A stretch of DNA of 36,324 nucleotides from Chloroflexota bacterium (GCA_003228685.1 QIFC01000113.1:1-36324), one strand, 5' to 3'; shown: positions 6,685-14,618, numbered from the stretch's first letter. Program-made: numbers and translations. The notes: a model not told the origin generated them from the sequence alone.

Positions 6685-7317
6685 CTATCTTCTAGACCTC
6701 CTTATGAGGCGGGTACCAGCGCCCGCGCAGACGAGCGCCGCGCCAAGAAGCACGAGTAGCCAAGAGGCTACGGGTGGGCCAGATCCAGCCACAGGGCCGC
6801 CGCCACCCGCCTGTGGAAGGTCACCGCTGACATCCATTTGAGCACGATCTCGCTCAGGGTGAGCGCGACCGCGGTCGTTCACTCGTGGGGTGCCGGTCAT
6901 TAGCGGCGTGAGGCGCGATCCCACGGTTCCTGGGTAGAGGCGCAGATGTTCATACGTATAGCTTCCCAAGCCAGGCGCCGTAAAGATCACGGTCACCTCA
7001 GTTGGGTTGTCCGGGTCCGCGCTCACAGGCAGGTCCGAAAAGCTAAAGGAGCCGTCTGCGCCCAATGGCAGGTCGATGCCCAGTTCGGGAATGGCGATGC
7101 GCCCATCCGTGACCGGCACCTCTATCTCGTCAACAATCACACCGTCGACGATGATTCGCTCGACTAGGCGAGTTGCCATGCCAGTGAGAGTTCCGAAGGC
7201 CGGCGTCGGCTCCTGGGCGGCAGTCGATGATATGCTGCCCGGAAGCAGCCTGACACCAGCACCCACAGCGATGAAGACGGCAACGATGGCCAGTGCAAAG
7301 AGCAGTCTTCTGTGCAC
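6685..7317 (-). CDS. Secreted protein with GTLTG domain and LPQAG sorting-like tail
   Basis: The product is 210 aa. Residues 5-25 form a signal peptide or N-terminal anchor. Residues 41-100 form a compact domain (FGTLTGMATRLVERI, VTDGRIAIPELGIDLPLGAD, GSFSFSDLPV) shared closely with the protein at 13722-14579. A second beta-rich stretch (VTVIFTAPGLGSYTYEHLRL) follows. The C-terminus has LPQAG (167-171), a Gly/Pro spacer, a hydrophobic helix (185-204) and the basic tail RLIRRSRR, the layout of a sortase sorting signal. Surface anchoring is inferred; no sortase gene is in the window. The DGSFSF pattern recalls carboxypeptidase-regulatory-like beta-sandwiches, but I do not recognise the family. 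Start ATG at 7317. Confidence 0.7.
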   Translation of the reverse strand: MHRRLLFALAIVAVFIAVGAGVRLLPGSISSTAAQEPTPAFGTLTGMATRLVERIIVDGVIVDEIEVPVTDGRIAIPELGIDLPLGADGSFSFSDLPVSADPDNPTEVTVIFTAPGLGSYTYEHLRLYPGTVGSRLTPLMTGTPRVNDRGRAHPERDRAQMDVSGDLPQAGGGGPVAGSGPPVASWLLVLLGAALVCAGAGTRLIRRSRR

Positions 7318-7688
7318 GATGCCTCCCGCCTGTCGCCTAGGTGACGGTTGACCTGGGCTCTGCTGCGCCGCCTGCGCGTCCGTTCAGTACGCGTGGATAC
7401 TACTCCTGGGGCTGTGTGAGATCAAGAGCCACGTGGCTAACGCAGCCATGGCGCGCAGCCGGTTGCGAGGTGTCTTGGTCTCCAGAAAGACAAGAACGTC
7501 GTTGCCCTTGGATCAGACCCTGAGCCGGGGGCTCAGGATGGAGGTGTATCGACCGGCCAGCCCGAGTGCCGGGCGGCCCGATGGCCGCTCCTACGGATGC
7601 TGTTTAGCTGGCCGCGTCCACGGCTGTTGGCTGCCAACTGCCAGCGGTGAGGGTTGGCCTCGCCGGTTCCTCGTGCTAGCCGCCGAGG
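7318..7688. other. Gene-free stretch before the insertion sequence
   Basis: No supported gene. There is one inverted repeat, CCTGAGCCGGGGGCTCAGG (about 7519-7537). The end of the stretch (GCCGAGG, 7682-7688) forms one arm of the hairpin into which the insertion sequence went. Confidence 0.6.
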
Positions 7689-7737
7689 CTGAAAAGGGCA
7701 GTAACATACTTGACTCAGTATGCCCTGGAGAGCTTCA

Positions 7738-8568
7738 ATGTATCAGGTAGCTGATTATATCCCGATGGCGAGCATCTCTCCCATCAATCGGAAGATCGAT
7801 AGACATTTGATAATAGCGCTTAAGGCGTATTGCGACGGCAGCGGGAAGCGCGACGACCCCAACTCCGACTATCTAACACTGGGGGGCTGCATAGCAACCC
7901 CCGAAGCATGGACGACGTTTGAACTACGATGGGCCGAAATCCTAGAGCGGCATTGTAGTCCGCCTCTGCATATGAAGGACGCGTATCACGGTAAGGGGGA
8001 CTTCAAGGACTGGACACGGCAACGTGTAAATGCCCTGCTAGTTGCTCTCTTAAATGAATGCTTTACTGGCGTGTCCCGCAAGGTCCACCCGGACGATTTC
8101 TACTTCGCTAGTTGCACAGTCAATCTCGCTGATTATCAGCGGGCGGCAAGAGAATCATCTGGTGTCCGCTCTCGAGAGCCTGAAGCTCTCTGTGCGTTTC
8201 ACGTCACAGCCAATGCTCTGATGCTGCTGCCTGATGACTTCAGCAGTCCCACAAAGAAACACGGGGGGTTGGAGTTGTGGTTTGATCAGGGGGAGCGGTT
8301 CCAGCATTCCGTGCAAAAACTATGGGAGAAACGAAAGAAGAATCGGCGCGATGATGTAATGAGCCACATCATCACCATTGCTCCCGCCGACTACCGCAAG
8401 GTGATTGGTTTGCAGGCTGCTGACTTTGTTGCATGGCACGTAAACCGCCATCACGCTTCTGAGGACAACTGGGCAGGGTTCGTAAGCGAAATGGCGGCAC
8501 CTAGACTCAACCAATATTGGGACTATGAAGGGCTAATGCGAGTCATGCCGGACGGGTGGACTGGGTGA
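7738..8568 (+). CDS. DUF3800-domain protein, IS passenger
   Basis: The product is 276 aa. The family N-terminal motif appears as LKAYCDGSGKRDDP (usual form: a strand ending in D-E/G-S-G), followed by YLTLGGCIA. Later come HMKDAYHG and, near the C-terminus, IGLQAADFVAWHVNRH, typical of DUF3800 (conserved Q-x-A-D). The family is suspected to have an RNase H-like nuclease fold; biochemical function is not established to my knowledge. I chose ATG at 7738 because GGAGAG lies five bases upstream; the frame also opens at 7720, inside the terminal repeat. It is convergent with the transposase, between the IS ends, and lower in GC than the host genes, so it travels with the element. Confidence 0.85.
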   Translation: MYQVADYIPMASISPINRKIDRHLIIALKAYCDGSGKRDDPNSDYLTLGGCIATPEAWTTFELRWAEILERHCSPPLHMKDAYHGKGDFKDWTRQRVNALLVALLNECFTGVSRKVHPDDFYFASCTVNLADYQRAARESSGVRSREPEALCAFHVTANALMLLPDDFSSPTKKHGGLELWFDQGERFQHSVQKLWEKRKKNRRDDVMSHIITIAPADYRKVIGLQAADFVAWHVNRHHASEDNWAGFVSEMAAPRLNQYWDYEGLMRVMPDGWTG

Positions 8569-8574
8569 TCGCCG

Positions 8575-8694
8575 CTATGAACGGTTACGTTGCGCCTTCA
8601 GCTTCGCCTTATCGGTCTCAGTCTTCGGGACGGCGACCAGGCGCTTCGTCAGCAGGCGGAACTTCTCGAACGCCGTCTTTGCTTTTTCGGCCAC
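8575..8694 (-). CDS. 39-aa basic ORF downstream of the transposase
   Basis: The frame is too short for ordinary gene calling. GTG at 8694 is preceded by AAGGAAGGGG with a five-base gap, a strong ribosome-binding site. The translation contains KTAFEKFRLLTKRLVAVPKT and ends LKAQRNRS: an amphipathic helix followed by a V-P-K motif. It begins 26 bases after the transposase stop, so the two are probably co-transcribed. It resembles short conserved proteins of the type F-x-x-F...L-x-x-V-P-K that I have seen next to other genes, but I cannot name a function. Confidence 0.6.
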   Translation of the reverse strand: MAEKAKTAFEKFRLLTKRLVAVPKTETDKAKLKAQRNRS

Positions 8695-8720
8695 GTTTGC
8701 CCCTTCCTTGCCGCTCGAAC

Positions 8721-9671
8721 TCAGGCAGGCGTCGTAGAAGCGGTCAACTCGCGGTAGGTGAGCCGCTTCCCGACGATTCCACTGGCGACACGCCCGAAGC
8801 GCCCGCCGTCGTTGTCCTTGCGAGAGTTGTACCGGAACACCTCTTCATCGAGGTAGCGGAACAGGTGGAACGGTTCGACGTTGACGTAGGTGCCCTTGAT
8901 AGCTCGCTTCAAGAGGCTCCAGAAGTTCTCGATGTTGTTGGTGTGAACCTTGCCCTCGACGTAGCTCTCAGCGTGGTCGATGGTCTCGTGGTCGAACTCG
9001 TCCTTGACCATGCGGTAGGACGGGTGAGCGTCGCTGTAGACGGTACTGCCAGCAGTGACATTGCGCTTGATCTCTGGCAGGAGTACGCGGCGTCGGTTAT
9101 TGGCGACAACCTTCGCCCTGACAACGGTGTGGCCGTCTGGCCCGTGGCGGTCGAGCAAGCCGAACACGACAGTCTTACCAGCGGGTCCGGTGCTCTTGAT
9201 GCGCGTGGCTCGGCGGGCCCTGTGCATGTTACTGGCCTTGCCGCCGATGAAGGTTTCATCGACCTCGACCTCGCCGTCGATTTTGTCGAACGACTCAGAC
9301 TGCATGGCGAGCCGGATACGGTGCATCATGAACCAGGCGGTCTTTTGGGTGACACCCAGCGCACGGTGCATCTCGTAGGAGCTGACGCCGTTCTTGGCGT
9401 TGGAGATCATCCAGATAGCCGAGAGCCACTTGTCCAGCTTGATCGGGCTGTCCTCGAAGATGGTGCCGACCTTGATGGAGAATTGCTTGCGCGGGTGCTT
9501 GTTCTTGCACTCCCACAGGCTGCGAGTCTTGATGAAACGCGGCTCGTCCCGGCCACAGGTGGGGCACGTCACGCCGTCCGGCCAGCGAAGCTCTTTCATG
9601 AACTCCAGGCAGGTGTCCTGATCGGCAAAGTAGCGGATCGCTTCGAGCAGTGTTTCAGGTGCTTTAGTCAT
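8721..9671 (-). CDS. IS1595-family (ISXO2-like) transposase
   Basis: The product is 316 aa, full length. The N-terminal zinc-binding region has CPTCG (36-40) and a second Cys/His pair (WECKNKH). A helix-turn-helix-like stretch (SYEMHRALGVTQKTAWFMMH) follows. The ISXO2-like DDE domain has VDETFIGG (D138), TVYSDAHPSY (D214) and VHTNNIENFWSLLKR (H243, N246, E248), matching the DDE/DDN-type core of the family. It catalyses cut-and-paste or copy-type transposition of the element that carries it. Start ATG at 9671, with TTAAGAGAC upstream. The element's terminal repeat is 42 bp upstream and probably contains the promoter. Confidence 0.95.
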   Translation of the reverse strand: MTKAPETLLEAIRYFADQDTCLEFMKELRWPDGVTCPTCGRDEPRFIKTRSLWECKNKHPRKQFSIKVGTIFEDSPIKLDKWLSAIWMISNAKNGVSSYEMHRALGVTQKTAWFMMHRIRLAMQSESFDKIDGEVEVDETFIGGKASNMHRARRATRIKSTGPAGKTVVFGLLDRHGPDGHTVVRAKVVANNRRRVLLPEIKRNVTAGSTVYSDAHPSYRMVKDEFDHETIDHAESYVEGKVHTNNIENFWSLLKRAIKGTYVNVEPFHLFRYLDEEVFRYNSRKDNDGGRFGRVASGIVGKRLTYRELTASTTPA

Positions 9672-9790
9672 GTCTCTTAACCTCCAACACCCTAAATGGT
9701 ACTACGAATAAGTTACTGAGTCAAGTATATTACTGCCCTGAAAAGCCTCGGCTACGGGCGGTTTCTAGCTGCCAGCCGCTACTGCAAATG

Positions 9791-9867
9791 GCTGAACCTG
9801 CGGTTCAGGGCTCGCTCTTCGATCTCGGGTAGCGCCGTGCCTTAGCTTGCAGAAGCTTCGCTTCTGC
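9791..9867. repeat. Palindromic element, spaced A and B hairpins
   Basis: Hairpin A is GCTGAACCTGCGGTTCAG (9791-9808). About 40 bp later comes B, GCAGAAGCTTCGCTTCTGC (9849-9867), preceded by TTAGCTT. It lies just downstream of the SCP2-like gene. The region 9672-9873 otherwise holds only the IS end and hairpin flank. Confidence 0.75.
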
Positions 9868-9873
9868 TGGCTT

Positions 9874-10311
9874 CTAGCTACCTGCTCCTACGGGAAATTC
9901 CGTCTCGATTTTCGAGGATGTGTCGAAGAAGTGCTGCAGGCTCTGGTTGAAACGGTAGAACGCGTCGCGGCGGTAGCCATCGTGCGAGCGGGCGAAGCCT
10001 TCCGTGATGTTCAGGTCGATCGTGTTCAGCGTCTGGCCGAGGCCGGCGCCGCCGTTCGCCTTGATGTCTTCGAGCATCGTCTGCCAGGCCTCCGGAGATT
10101 GCTCCAGCCAGAAGTCGACGTCGAGCAGGTCGGCCTCTTCAATTTCGCGGACGCCGGTGCACTCGAACGCCTCGAAGGTCAACTCCAGCAGCGTATCGCC
10201 GGACTTGATGCCGACCTTGGAGTCAAACGTGCCGAGACGGCGGTACTCGTCGTCCGCGTTAACCAGCGCTCGGATTTCCTCGAACCACTCGATTGATGGG
10301 AACTTGGCCAT
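9874..10311 (-). CDS. SCP2-like small protein (tentative)
   Basis: The product is 145 aa, soluble and acidic. The opening FPSIEWFEEIRALVNADDEY, then TFDSKVGIKSGDTLLELTFE, LLDVDFWLEQSPEAWQTMLE and a C-terminal DAFYRFNQSLQHFFDT, fit the alpha/beta sterol-carrier-protein-2 pattern (strand with a lipid-accepting beta-sheet, then helices). This rests on pattern resemblance, so it is moderate at best. ATG at 10311 has GAGGAGG eight bases upstream. It lies 51 bp after the ferritin-like gene on the same strand, so the two are probably one operon. A lipid- or acyl-CoA-binding partner for the diiron protein is plausible but unproven. Confidence 0.5.
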   Translation of the reverse strand: MAKFPSIEWFEEIRALVNADDEYRRLGTFDSKVGIKSGDTLLELTFEAFECTGVREIEEADLLDVDFWLEQSPEAWQTMLEDIKANGGAGLGQTLNTIDLNITEGFARSHDGYRRDAFYRFNQSLQHFFDTSSKIETEFPVGAGS

Positions 10312-10362
10312 GGGATACCTCCTCTGTCGCTTCTCTCGTTGGCCCGTACAGGGTCAGCCCGG

Positions 10363-11679
10363 TTATACGGGGTTGACCGCGGCCATGCGTCCGGTCATGC
10401 TGGGCGCCGCGGCTGCTTCATCTTGGTCCTGAACGTATTTGCGAAGCCCCGGGAAGATCGTCGCCTCGCGCTCCAGCGTGGCCCAGCGGAGCCGGGCCAG
10501 ATACTGTTGCACCTGGCGTTCGCGCATCTCTTCGTACGTCTGGAGACCTTCTTGGATCTTCTCCTGGCTCCCGACAAACAGAATTGCAAACGCCTCTCGC
10601 GTCGCGGTGTCCTTATCGTCGGCCACCAGCAGCGACTCGCCCTTGTCCAAGTAGCGCTCCAACTCCTGACGCCGGTCCGCCTTGTGGAGCAGGACGTACT
10701 TGAGGTGGGCGATGCCGTAGGCGATGTGGCGGGCCTTGTCTTGCATGGCCATGCGGAACATGCGCTTCTCGGCCGCGCTGGGCGCGTATCGCTCGCAGTA
10801 CTGGTACTGGGTGAGCGTGAAGCTGTCCTGCAGCACCATCTGGACGGCGACCATCTCCGTGAAGTTTCGCGAATCCGTGACGGAGCGGAAGCCCCAGCCG
10901 GGACTCTGCAGGCCCAGCCCGCCACCGTTGGAGAGGGCGCGCTTGCGGAACAGCTCTGAGTGGCGCGCGCCTTCGAAGATCGTCGTTGAGAGATAGAGCT
11001 TGATCTCGTGGTAGCCGTAGCTCAGCTCCGGCTCCCAACCCGCCAGGATGTCGGCCTCCAACTGCGCCTTCTCGCTGAAGTGGGTGCAGATCTGGCAGAT
11101 GGCCCGCTCGAGGTCGTCCGGGAGCGGCTTGATGTTCTCCCAGTCGACGTCGGTGGCGGGCCCCCAGCGACGCTGGATCGCCTCTTCGTAGAGGGCGCCG
11201 GCGTTGTCGGCCCACAGCTCCTGCTTCTCATAGATCGTGTAGCCCATGCTCTCGACGCCAGGAATGGGGATCGCGCCGCGAGGCATCTCGGAGTGATATT
11301 CCCAGACGTCCGGCACATCCCCATACTTGCCAACGTTGATGGCATCGATCGTGAGGCCGTGCGCGGTGGGCTTGGCCCTGATGCCCCACTCCGTGGGAAC
11401 GTCCATCCACTCAAGGGCGAGTTCCATGCCGCCCTGGCCGCTGCCGTCGCCGCCTTGCGACGCCATGAACTGGCGGACCTGCTCTTCCGTCACGCCCGAA
11501 ACCATGTAGCGGGTGAGGTCGGCGGGCGCGGCGCCCTGAGAGAGCAGTTCCAGGACGAACTCTTCCGACCAGTTGGCAGCCTGCGCCGTCTTTGCGAGTT
11601 CTGGCGGAATTTCGGTCACGGCCGGCACTTCCGTGTCGGTCGACCCTTCCGTTTCGGGAGTTGCGGTTCCTTCAGCCAT
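10363..11679 (-). CDS. Ferritin-like diiron protein
   Basis: The product is 438 aa. An acidic, low-complexity N-terminus (about 1-85, containing a UBA-like helical stretch SEEFVLELLSQGAAPADL) precedes a mostly helical region. Two E/D-x-A-R-H motifs, FEGARHSELF (about 235) and QDKARHIAYG (about 313), together with QLEADI and YQYCERY, fit a duplicated ferritin-like four-helix bundle that binds two iron atoms, as in R2-like oxidases and AurF/PaaA-type oxygenases. The spacing is E-x3-H and not the usual E-x2-H, so ligand assignment is uncertain. AGGAG six bases upstream supports ATG at 11679. It is followed by the SCP2-like gene. The substrate is unknown. Confidence 0.7.
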   Translation of the reverse strand: MAEGTATPETEGSTDTEVPAVTEIPPELAKTAQAANWSEEFVLELLSQGAAPADLTRYMVSGVTEEQVRQFMASQGGDGSGQGGMELALEWMDVPTEWGIRAKPTAHGLTIDAINVGKYGDVPDVWEYHSEMPRGAIPIPGVESMGYTIYEKQELWADNAGALYEEAIQRRWGPATDVDWENIKPLPDDLERAICQICTHFSEKAQLEADILAGWEPELSYGYHEIKLYLSTTIFEGARHSELFRKRALSNGGGLGLQSPGWGFRSVTDSRNFTEMVAVQMVLQDSFTLTQYQYCERYAPSAAEKRMFRMAMQDKARHIAYGIAHLKYVLLHKADRRQELERYLDKGESLLVADDKDTATREAFAILFVGSQEKIQEGLQTYEEMRERQVQQYLARLRWATLEREATIFPGLRKYVQDQDEAAAAPSMTGRMAAVNPV

Positions 11680-11756
11680 GCAGGACTCCTAATTAAGTGT
11701 TTGCTCAGGCAGGGCATTCGTCTAGGCTAACGAATTTTGCCGCATCAGGACTGGTC

Positions 11757-11905
11757 ACGTCAAGGTGCACGGCAGCCCGGTGAGGACGAGGTTGCTTAGA
11801 GAATGTCCGCGTCTTCCTTGATGAAGGACCACGGTAGCCCTAGGCGGGCTGCTTTAAGAATCTCAACGTTTTGATGAATGTCCAAGGCAGCCCGAACTGG
11901 GCTGC
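11757..11905 (-). repeat. Three degenerate tandem copies of the Nif3 3' coding end
   Basis: Directly after the Nif3 stop, the minus strand repeats the gene end three times. The intact end is [15 protein letters not shown] stop (11906). Copies follow as FGLPWTFIK with a broken frame (about 11851-11905), LGLPWSFIKEDADIL stop (about 11796-11850), and a decayed GLPCTLT stop (about 11757-11795). The third copy differs from the gene mainly at third positions and is more GC-rich. No palindrome is present at this locus. The rest of 11680-11756 holds only the upstream region of the ferritin-like gene. Confidence 0.8.
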
Positions 11906-12667
11906 TTAAAGAATATCTAGGTCTTCTTTGACGAATGTCCAAGGCAGGCCGAAGTGGGCGGCCAGATGCTTTGCCAGGGCCTTGGGGCCTGGCGCCTCCG
12001 TGGCGTAGTGCGTGCCGAATACGAGGTTGATCCCGGCCTCGCGGGCGTAGAGCTTCGTGTACATGGAGCCTTCGCCCGTGAGGTAGGTATCGCACCCCAG
12101 CGAGCGCGCCTCCTCGACCATGTTGGTCATGCCTGCGCCACCGGTCGCGATGGCCACGCGACCGAAGTCGTCGCGATTCTCCCACGACTCCACAGCTACG
12201 CCGAGCACGTCGCTCGCCCGTCGCACGAACTCGTCGGACGTCCCATCACACGACCCGTAGACACCGGCCAGCCCGCCGCAGTACGGCAGGAAGCGGCCCT
12301 CCACGGCGACGCCGAGCTGCGGCGCCAGCATGCTGCCGTTGCCGAAGTCTGCCGACGCGTCGAGGGAGGCGTGGGCGCCGTAGAGCGAGACGCCAGCGTC
12401 TTGCAGCGCCCGTTCCTTCGCTGGCTTGAGATCGAGGTCGATGCCGCCCCACGTCGCGTGGTGGACGATTAGGAGCTGGGCTCCGGCCTCCGCCGCGCCT
12501 TCGATCGACGCGAATGAGGTGTTGACCGCCGCCGCGATACGCGACACCGGCTTGCCGGCGTCGACCATGAGGCCGTTGCCGCCCTCGTCCTCCTCAAACT
12601 GCGCGATGTTCAGCAGCACGTCGATGTAGGCAGCGATCTGGGCGACGGGGACGGCTTCGACGTGCAT
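11906..12667 (-). CDS. Nif3-family dinuclear metal-centre protein
   Basis: The product is 253 aa. Family signatures: [11 protein letters not shown] (metal-binding HH, near residue 88), [41 protein letters not shown] and [12 protein letters not shown]. Nif3/YbgI/YqfO proteins form hexameric toroids with two metals per subunit. Their reaction is debated; some are annotated as GTP cyclohydrolase 1 type 2. It lies about 30 bp after moxR on the same strand. ATG at 12667 has AAGGCGAG upstream. Its 3' coding end is repeated three more times downstream. Confidence 0.9.
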   Translation of the reverse strand: MHVEAVPVAQIAAYIDVLLNIAQFEEDEGGNGLMVDAGKPVSRIAAAVNTSFASIEGAAEAGAQLLIVHHATWGGIDLDLKPAKERALQDAGVSLYGAHASLDASADFGNGSMLAPQLGVAVEGRFLPYCGGLAGVYGSCDGTSDEFVRRASDVLGVAVESWENRDDFGRVAIATGGAGMTNMVEEARSLGCDTYLTGEGSMYTKLYAREAGINLVFGTHYATEAPGPKALAKHLAAHFGLPWTFVKEDLDIL

Positions 12668-12697
12668 GATTGCTCGCCTTACGGTACGGGGGCCCGC

Positions 12698-13687
12698 CTA
12701 CGGCACAGGAACCGTGTCGAGCACACGCTGCACGATGTCTTGGCTGGTCACGTCCTCGGCCTCCGCCTCGTAGGTGACGATCACCCGATGGCGCAGCACG
12801 TTCTGCGCGATGGCCTTGACGTCATCCGGAGTGACGTAGCCACGGCCGTCGATGAATGCGTACGCTCGGGCGGCCTGGGCGAGGAAGATGCTGGCGCGAG
12901 GCGACGCGCCGTAGGCGATCTGCGGGCCAATGTCCGCGAGGCGGTACGACTCGGGGTCTCGCGTGGCGTACACAACGTGGACGATGTAGTCGCGCAGCGA
13001 CTCCTCCAGGTGCACGGCGAGCACGGCGTCGCGGGCGGCGATGATGTCGGCCGTCGTCGCGACCTGGTTCACGCGCTCCGGCTGGTCGAGGACGAAGCGT
13101 TCGAGGATCTGCTTCTCTTCGTTGCGGCTCGGGTAGTCGACGACCACCTTGAGCATGAAGCGGTCGAGCTGGGCCTCCGGCAGCGAGTAGGTGCCCTCTT
13201 GCTCGATCGGGTTCTGCGTGGCGAGCACCATGAACGGCTCCTCTAGCGGGAACGTCTCGCCGCCGATCGAGACCTGGCGCTCCTGCATCGACTCCAGCAG
13301 CGCGGACTGGACCTTCGCGGGCGCGCGGTTGACCTCGTCGGCGAGGACGATGTTGGCGAAGATCGGCCCCTTGCGGACGTGGAAGCTGCTGTCCTTAGGG
13401 TCGTAGACCTCGGTGCCGGTGATGTCGGCGGGCAGCAGGTCGGGCGTGAACTGGATGCGGACGAAGCTGGCGCTGATGGTGCTGGCGAGCGTGCTGACGG
13501 AGAGCGTCTTGGCGAGCCCGGGCACGCCCTCGATGAGGATGTGGCCGCCGCAGAGCAGGCCGATCAGGAGCCGGTCGATCAGCGCCTCCTGGCCGACGAT
13601 GACGCGTGAGGTCTCCGCCTTCAGTTGCTCGACGAAGCGGCTCTGCTCCCGCACACGCTCGTTGATCGCCTCGATGTCGACGGCCAT
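12698..13687 (-). CDS. MoxR-family AAA+ ATPase
   Basis: The product is 329 aa, full length. Walker A is GVPGLAKT (54-61), Walker B is NIVLADEVN (112-120), and sensor-type [20 protein letters not shown] and a C-terminal lid ([17 protein letters not shown]) follow. MoxR proteins are chaperone-like ATPases that assemble or activate partner complexes, usually with DUF58 and von Willebrand A proteins; neither partner is here. ATG at 13687 has GGTGGAG upstream. A diverged copy of its first 49 coding bases and leader lies upstream at 14619-14683, so the gene directly before it appears to be an insertion. A short copy of its own last codons may follow the stop (12680-12697). Confidence 0.95.
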   Translation of the reverse strand: MAVDIEAINERVREQSRFVEQLKAETSRVIVGQEALIDRLLIGLLCGGHILIEGVPGLAKTLSVSTLASTISASFVRIQFTPDLLPADITGTEVYDPKDSSFHVRKGPIFANIVLADEVNRAPAKVQSALLESMQERQVSIGGETFPLEEPFMVLATQNPIEQEGTYSLPEAQLDRFMLKVVVDYPSRNEEKQILERFVLDQPERVNQVATTADIIAARDAVLAVHLEESLRDYIVHVVYATRDPESYRLADIGPQIAYGASPRASIFLAQAARAYAFIDGRGYVTPDDVKAIAQNVLRHRVIVTYEAEAEDVTSQDIVQRVLDTVPVP

Positions 13688-13702
13688 GGGTGGAGTGTAG
13701 CA
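13638..13702 (-). repeat. 65-bp direct repeat: moxR leader and 5' end (intact copy)
   Basis: This matches 14619-14683 at all but a handful of positions, over the leader (TGCTACACTCCACCC) and the first 16-17 codons of moxR. The two copies bracket the secreted-protein gene 13722-14579 in direct orientation. Confidence 0.85.
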
Positions 13703-13721
13703 GGCGGCGAAACCTAGCTTG

Positions 13722-14579
13722 TCAGCGGTAGCCTATCTCACGACAGAGTTCAGCGTGCAACTCCTGCGCGGCGCTCTTTCTCCCGGTTCCACGTGAATAA
13801 GCTACAAGGTCTGGGCAGGGGTCAGTTAGCTTGGGTTCCGTGCCCAACTCAATCCTAGGCGTGAAGTTAGGTCCGGTGCCTGCGCTGAGAACGAGACGGT
13901 TAGCCCATGTGGTGGGTCGGAATCCCTCGGCTTGTACCACCACGCTGACCAGCATATGGTCTCTAGAGAACTCTAGGCGTCGAAAGCTGAACGAGCCGTC
14001 TGGTCCCAACGGCTGCTCTACACCTAGCTCGGGAATTGCAACGCGTCCGCTTGTGACTGGTTCCGTGATCTCCTCAACCACAACTTGCCCCTCGAAGATC
14101 TGCTCCACGAGGCGACTTATGGTTCCGGTGAGCGTGCCGATAGCAGGAGCAGCCTCGGACACCTCTCTACCACGTGCTGATAATGAGACGCCTTCGACAT
14201 CACCATGCACGCGAAGCACGGCGAGCCCGTCTTTCGTTAGCGTACCCGACACCGCAGCAGCCTTGACATACTCAAGGCGTACCGCAAAGTCGGTCTGCTC
14301 AAGGGCATCCAACACCCGTGCCCAACGCTCTGAAAAGTTCTGACTGCGGAGTTCAATTGTCCGGTGCTCCGCAGGGACATCGGGAGGCTTGAGGGACACC
14401 AACACCAGGACTTCCGGTGCTTGCTCAAGTGCGTCCAGTACCGCGGGATCAACGACCGCCGCGGAGGGCTGACCGTCCTTCCCGTTACCGCCAACGCTGA
14501 AGCTGATAGCAACGCCCGCAAGGATGAGGACTACCACGATGGCTACTGGAAGAATGTGTTTCACGCTCACCGCCTTCAT
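13722..14579 (-). CDS. Secreted protein with I9-inhibitor-like and GTLTG domains
   Basis: The product is 285 aa. An N-terminal signal/anchor (residues 7-30) is nearly the same as in the protein at 14717-15355. Residues about 55-133 (EVLVLVSLKPPDVPAE, RVLDALEQTDFAVRLEYVKA, SGTLTKDGLAVLRVHGDVEG) resemble the inhibitor-I9/subtilisin propeptide fold, but no protease domain follows. Residues 147-200 (IGTLTGTISRLVEQI, TSGRVAIPELGVEQPLGPD, GSFSF) match the domain of the LPQAG protein at 6685-7317. Four cysteine-free beta-rich segments and a short Cys-containing tail follow. It sits between two copies of the moxR 5' end. Starts at ATG 14579 or GTG 15 bases inside are both possible. Confidence 0.65.
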   Translation of the reverse strand: MKAVSVKHILPVAIVVVLILAGVAISFSVGGNGKDGQPSAAVVDPAVLDALEQAPEVLVLVSLKPPDVPAEHRTIELRSQNFSERWARVLDALEQTDFAVRLEYVKAAAVSGTLTKDGLAVLRVHGDVEGVSLSARGREVSEAAPAIGTLTGTISRLVEQIFEGQVVVEEITEPVTSGRVAIPELGVEQPLGPDGSFSFRRLEFSRDHMLVSVVVQAEGFRPTTWANRLVLSAGTGPNFTPRIELGTEPKLTDPCPDLVAYSRGTGRKSAAQELHAELCREIGYR

Positions 14580-14618
14580 GCGTCTAAGGTTGCACGCCGG
14601 CAGCTATGCCGTCAAGTA

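Larger units (their letters stand above)
7689..9745. mobile_element. Complete IS1595-family element with passenger gene, including target duplication
   Basis: The element proper is 7697-9737 (2,041 bp). Terminal inverted repeats of 24 bp (7697-7720 and 9714-9737) start GGCAGTAA and differ at one position. The 8-bp direct repeat CTGAAAAG flanks it at 7689-7696 and 9738-9745; 8 bp is the IS1595-family value. It contains an ISXO2-like transposase (minus), a 39-codon ORF (minus) and a convergent DUF3800 gene (plus). All genes look intact and the ends almost perfect, so insertion is recent. Flanks GCCGAGG and CCTCGGC are complementary, so the target was the 8-base loop of a 7-bp hairpin. Confidence 0.95.

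Noticed and set aside
7318..7688. A tRNA or other structured RNA gene in this gene-free stretch
   Set aside because: I saw no cloverleaf or conserved T-loop sequence; there is only one simple inverted repeat near 7519.
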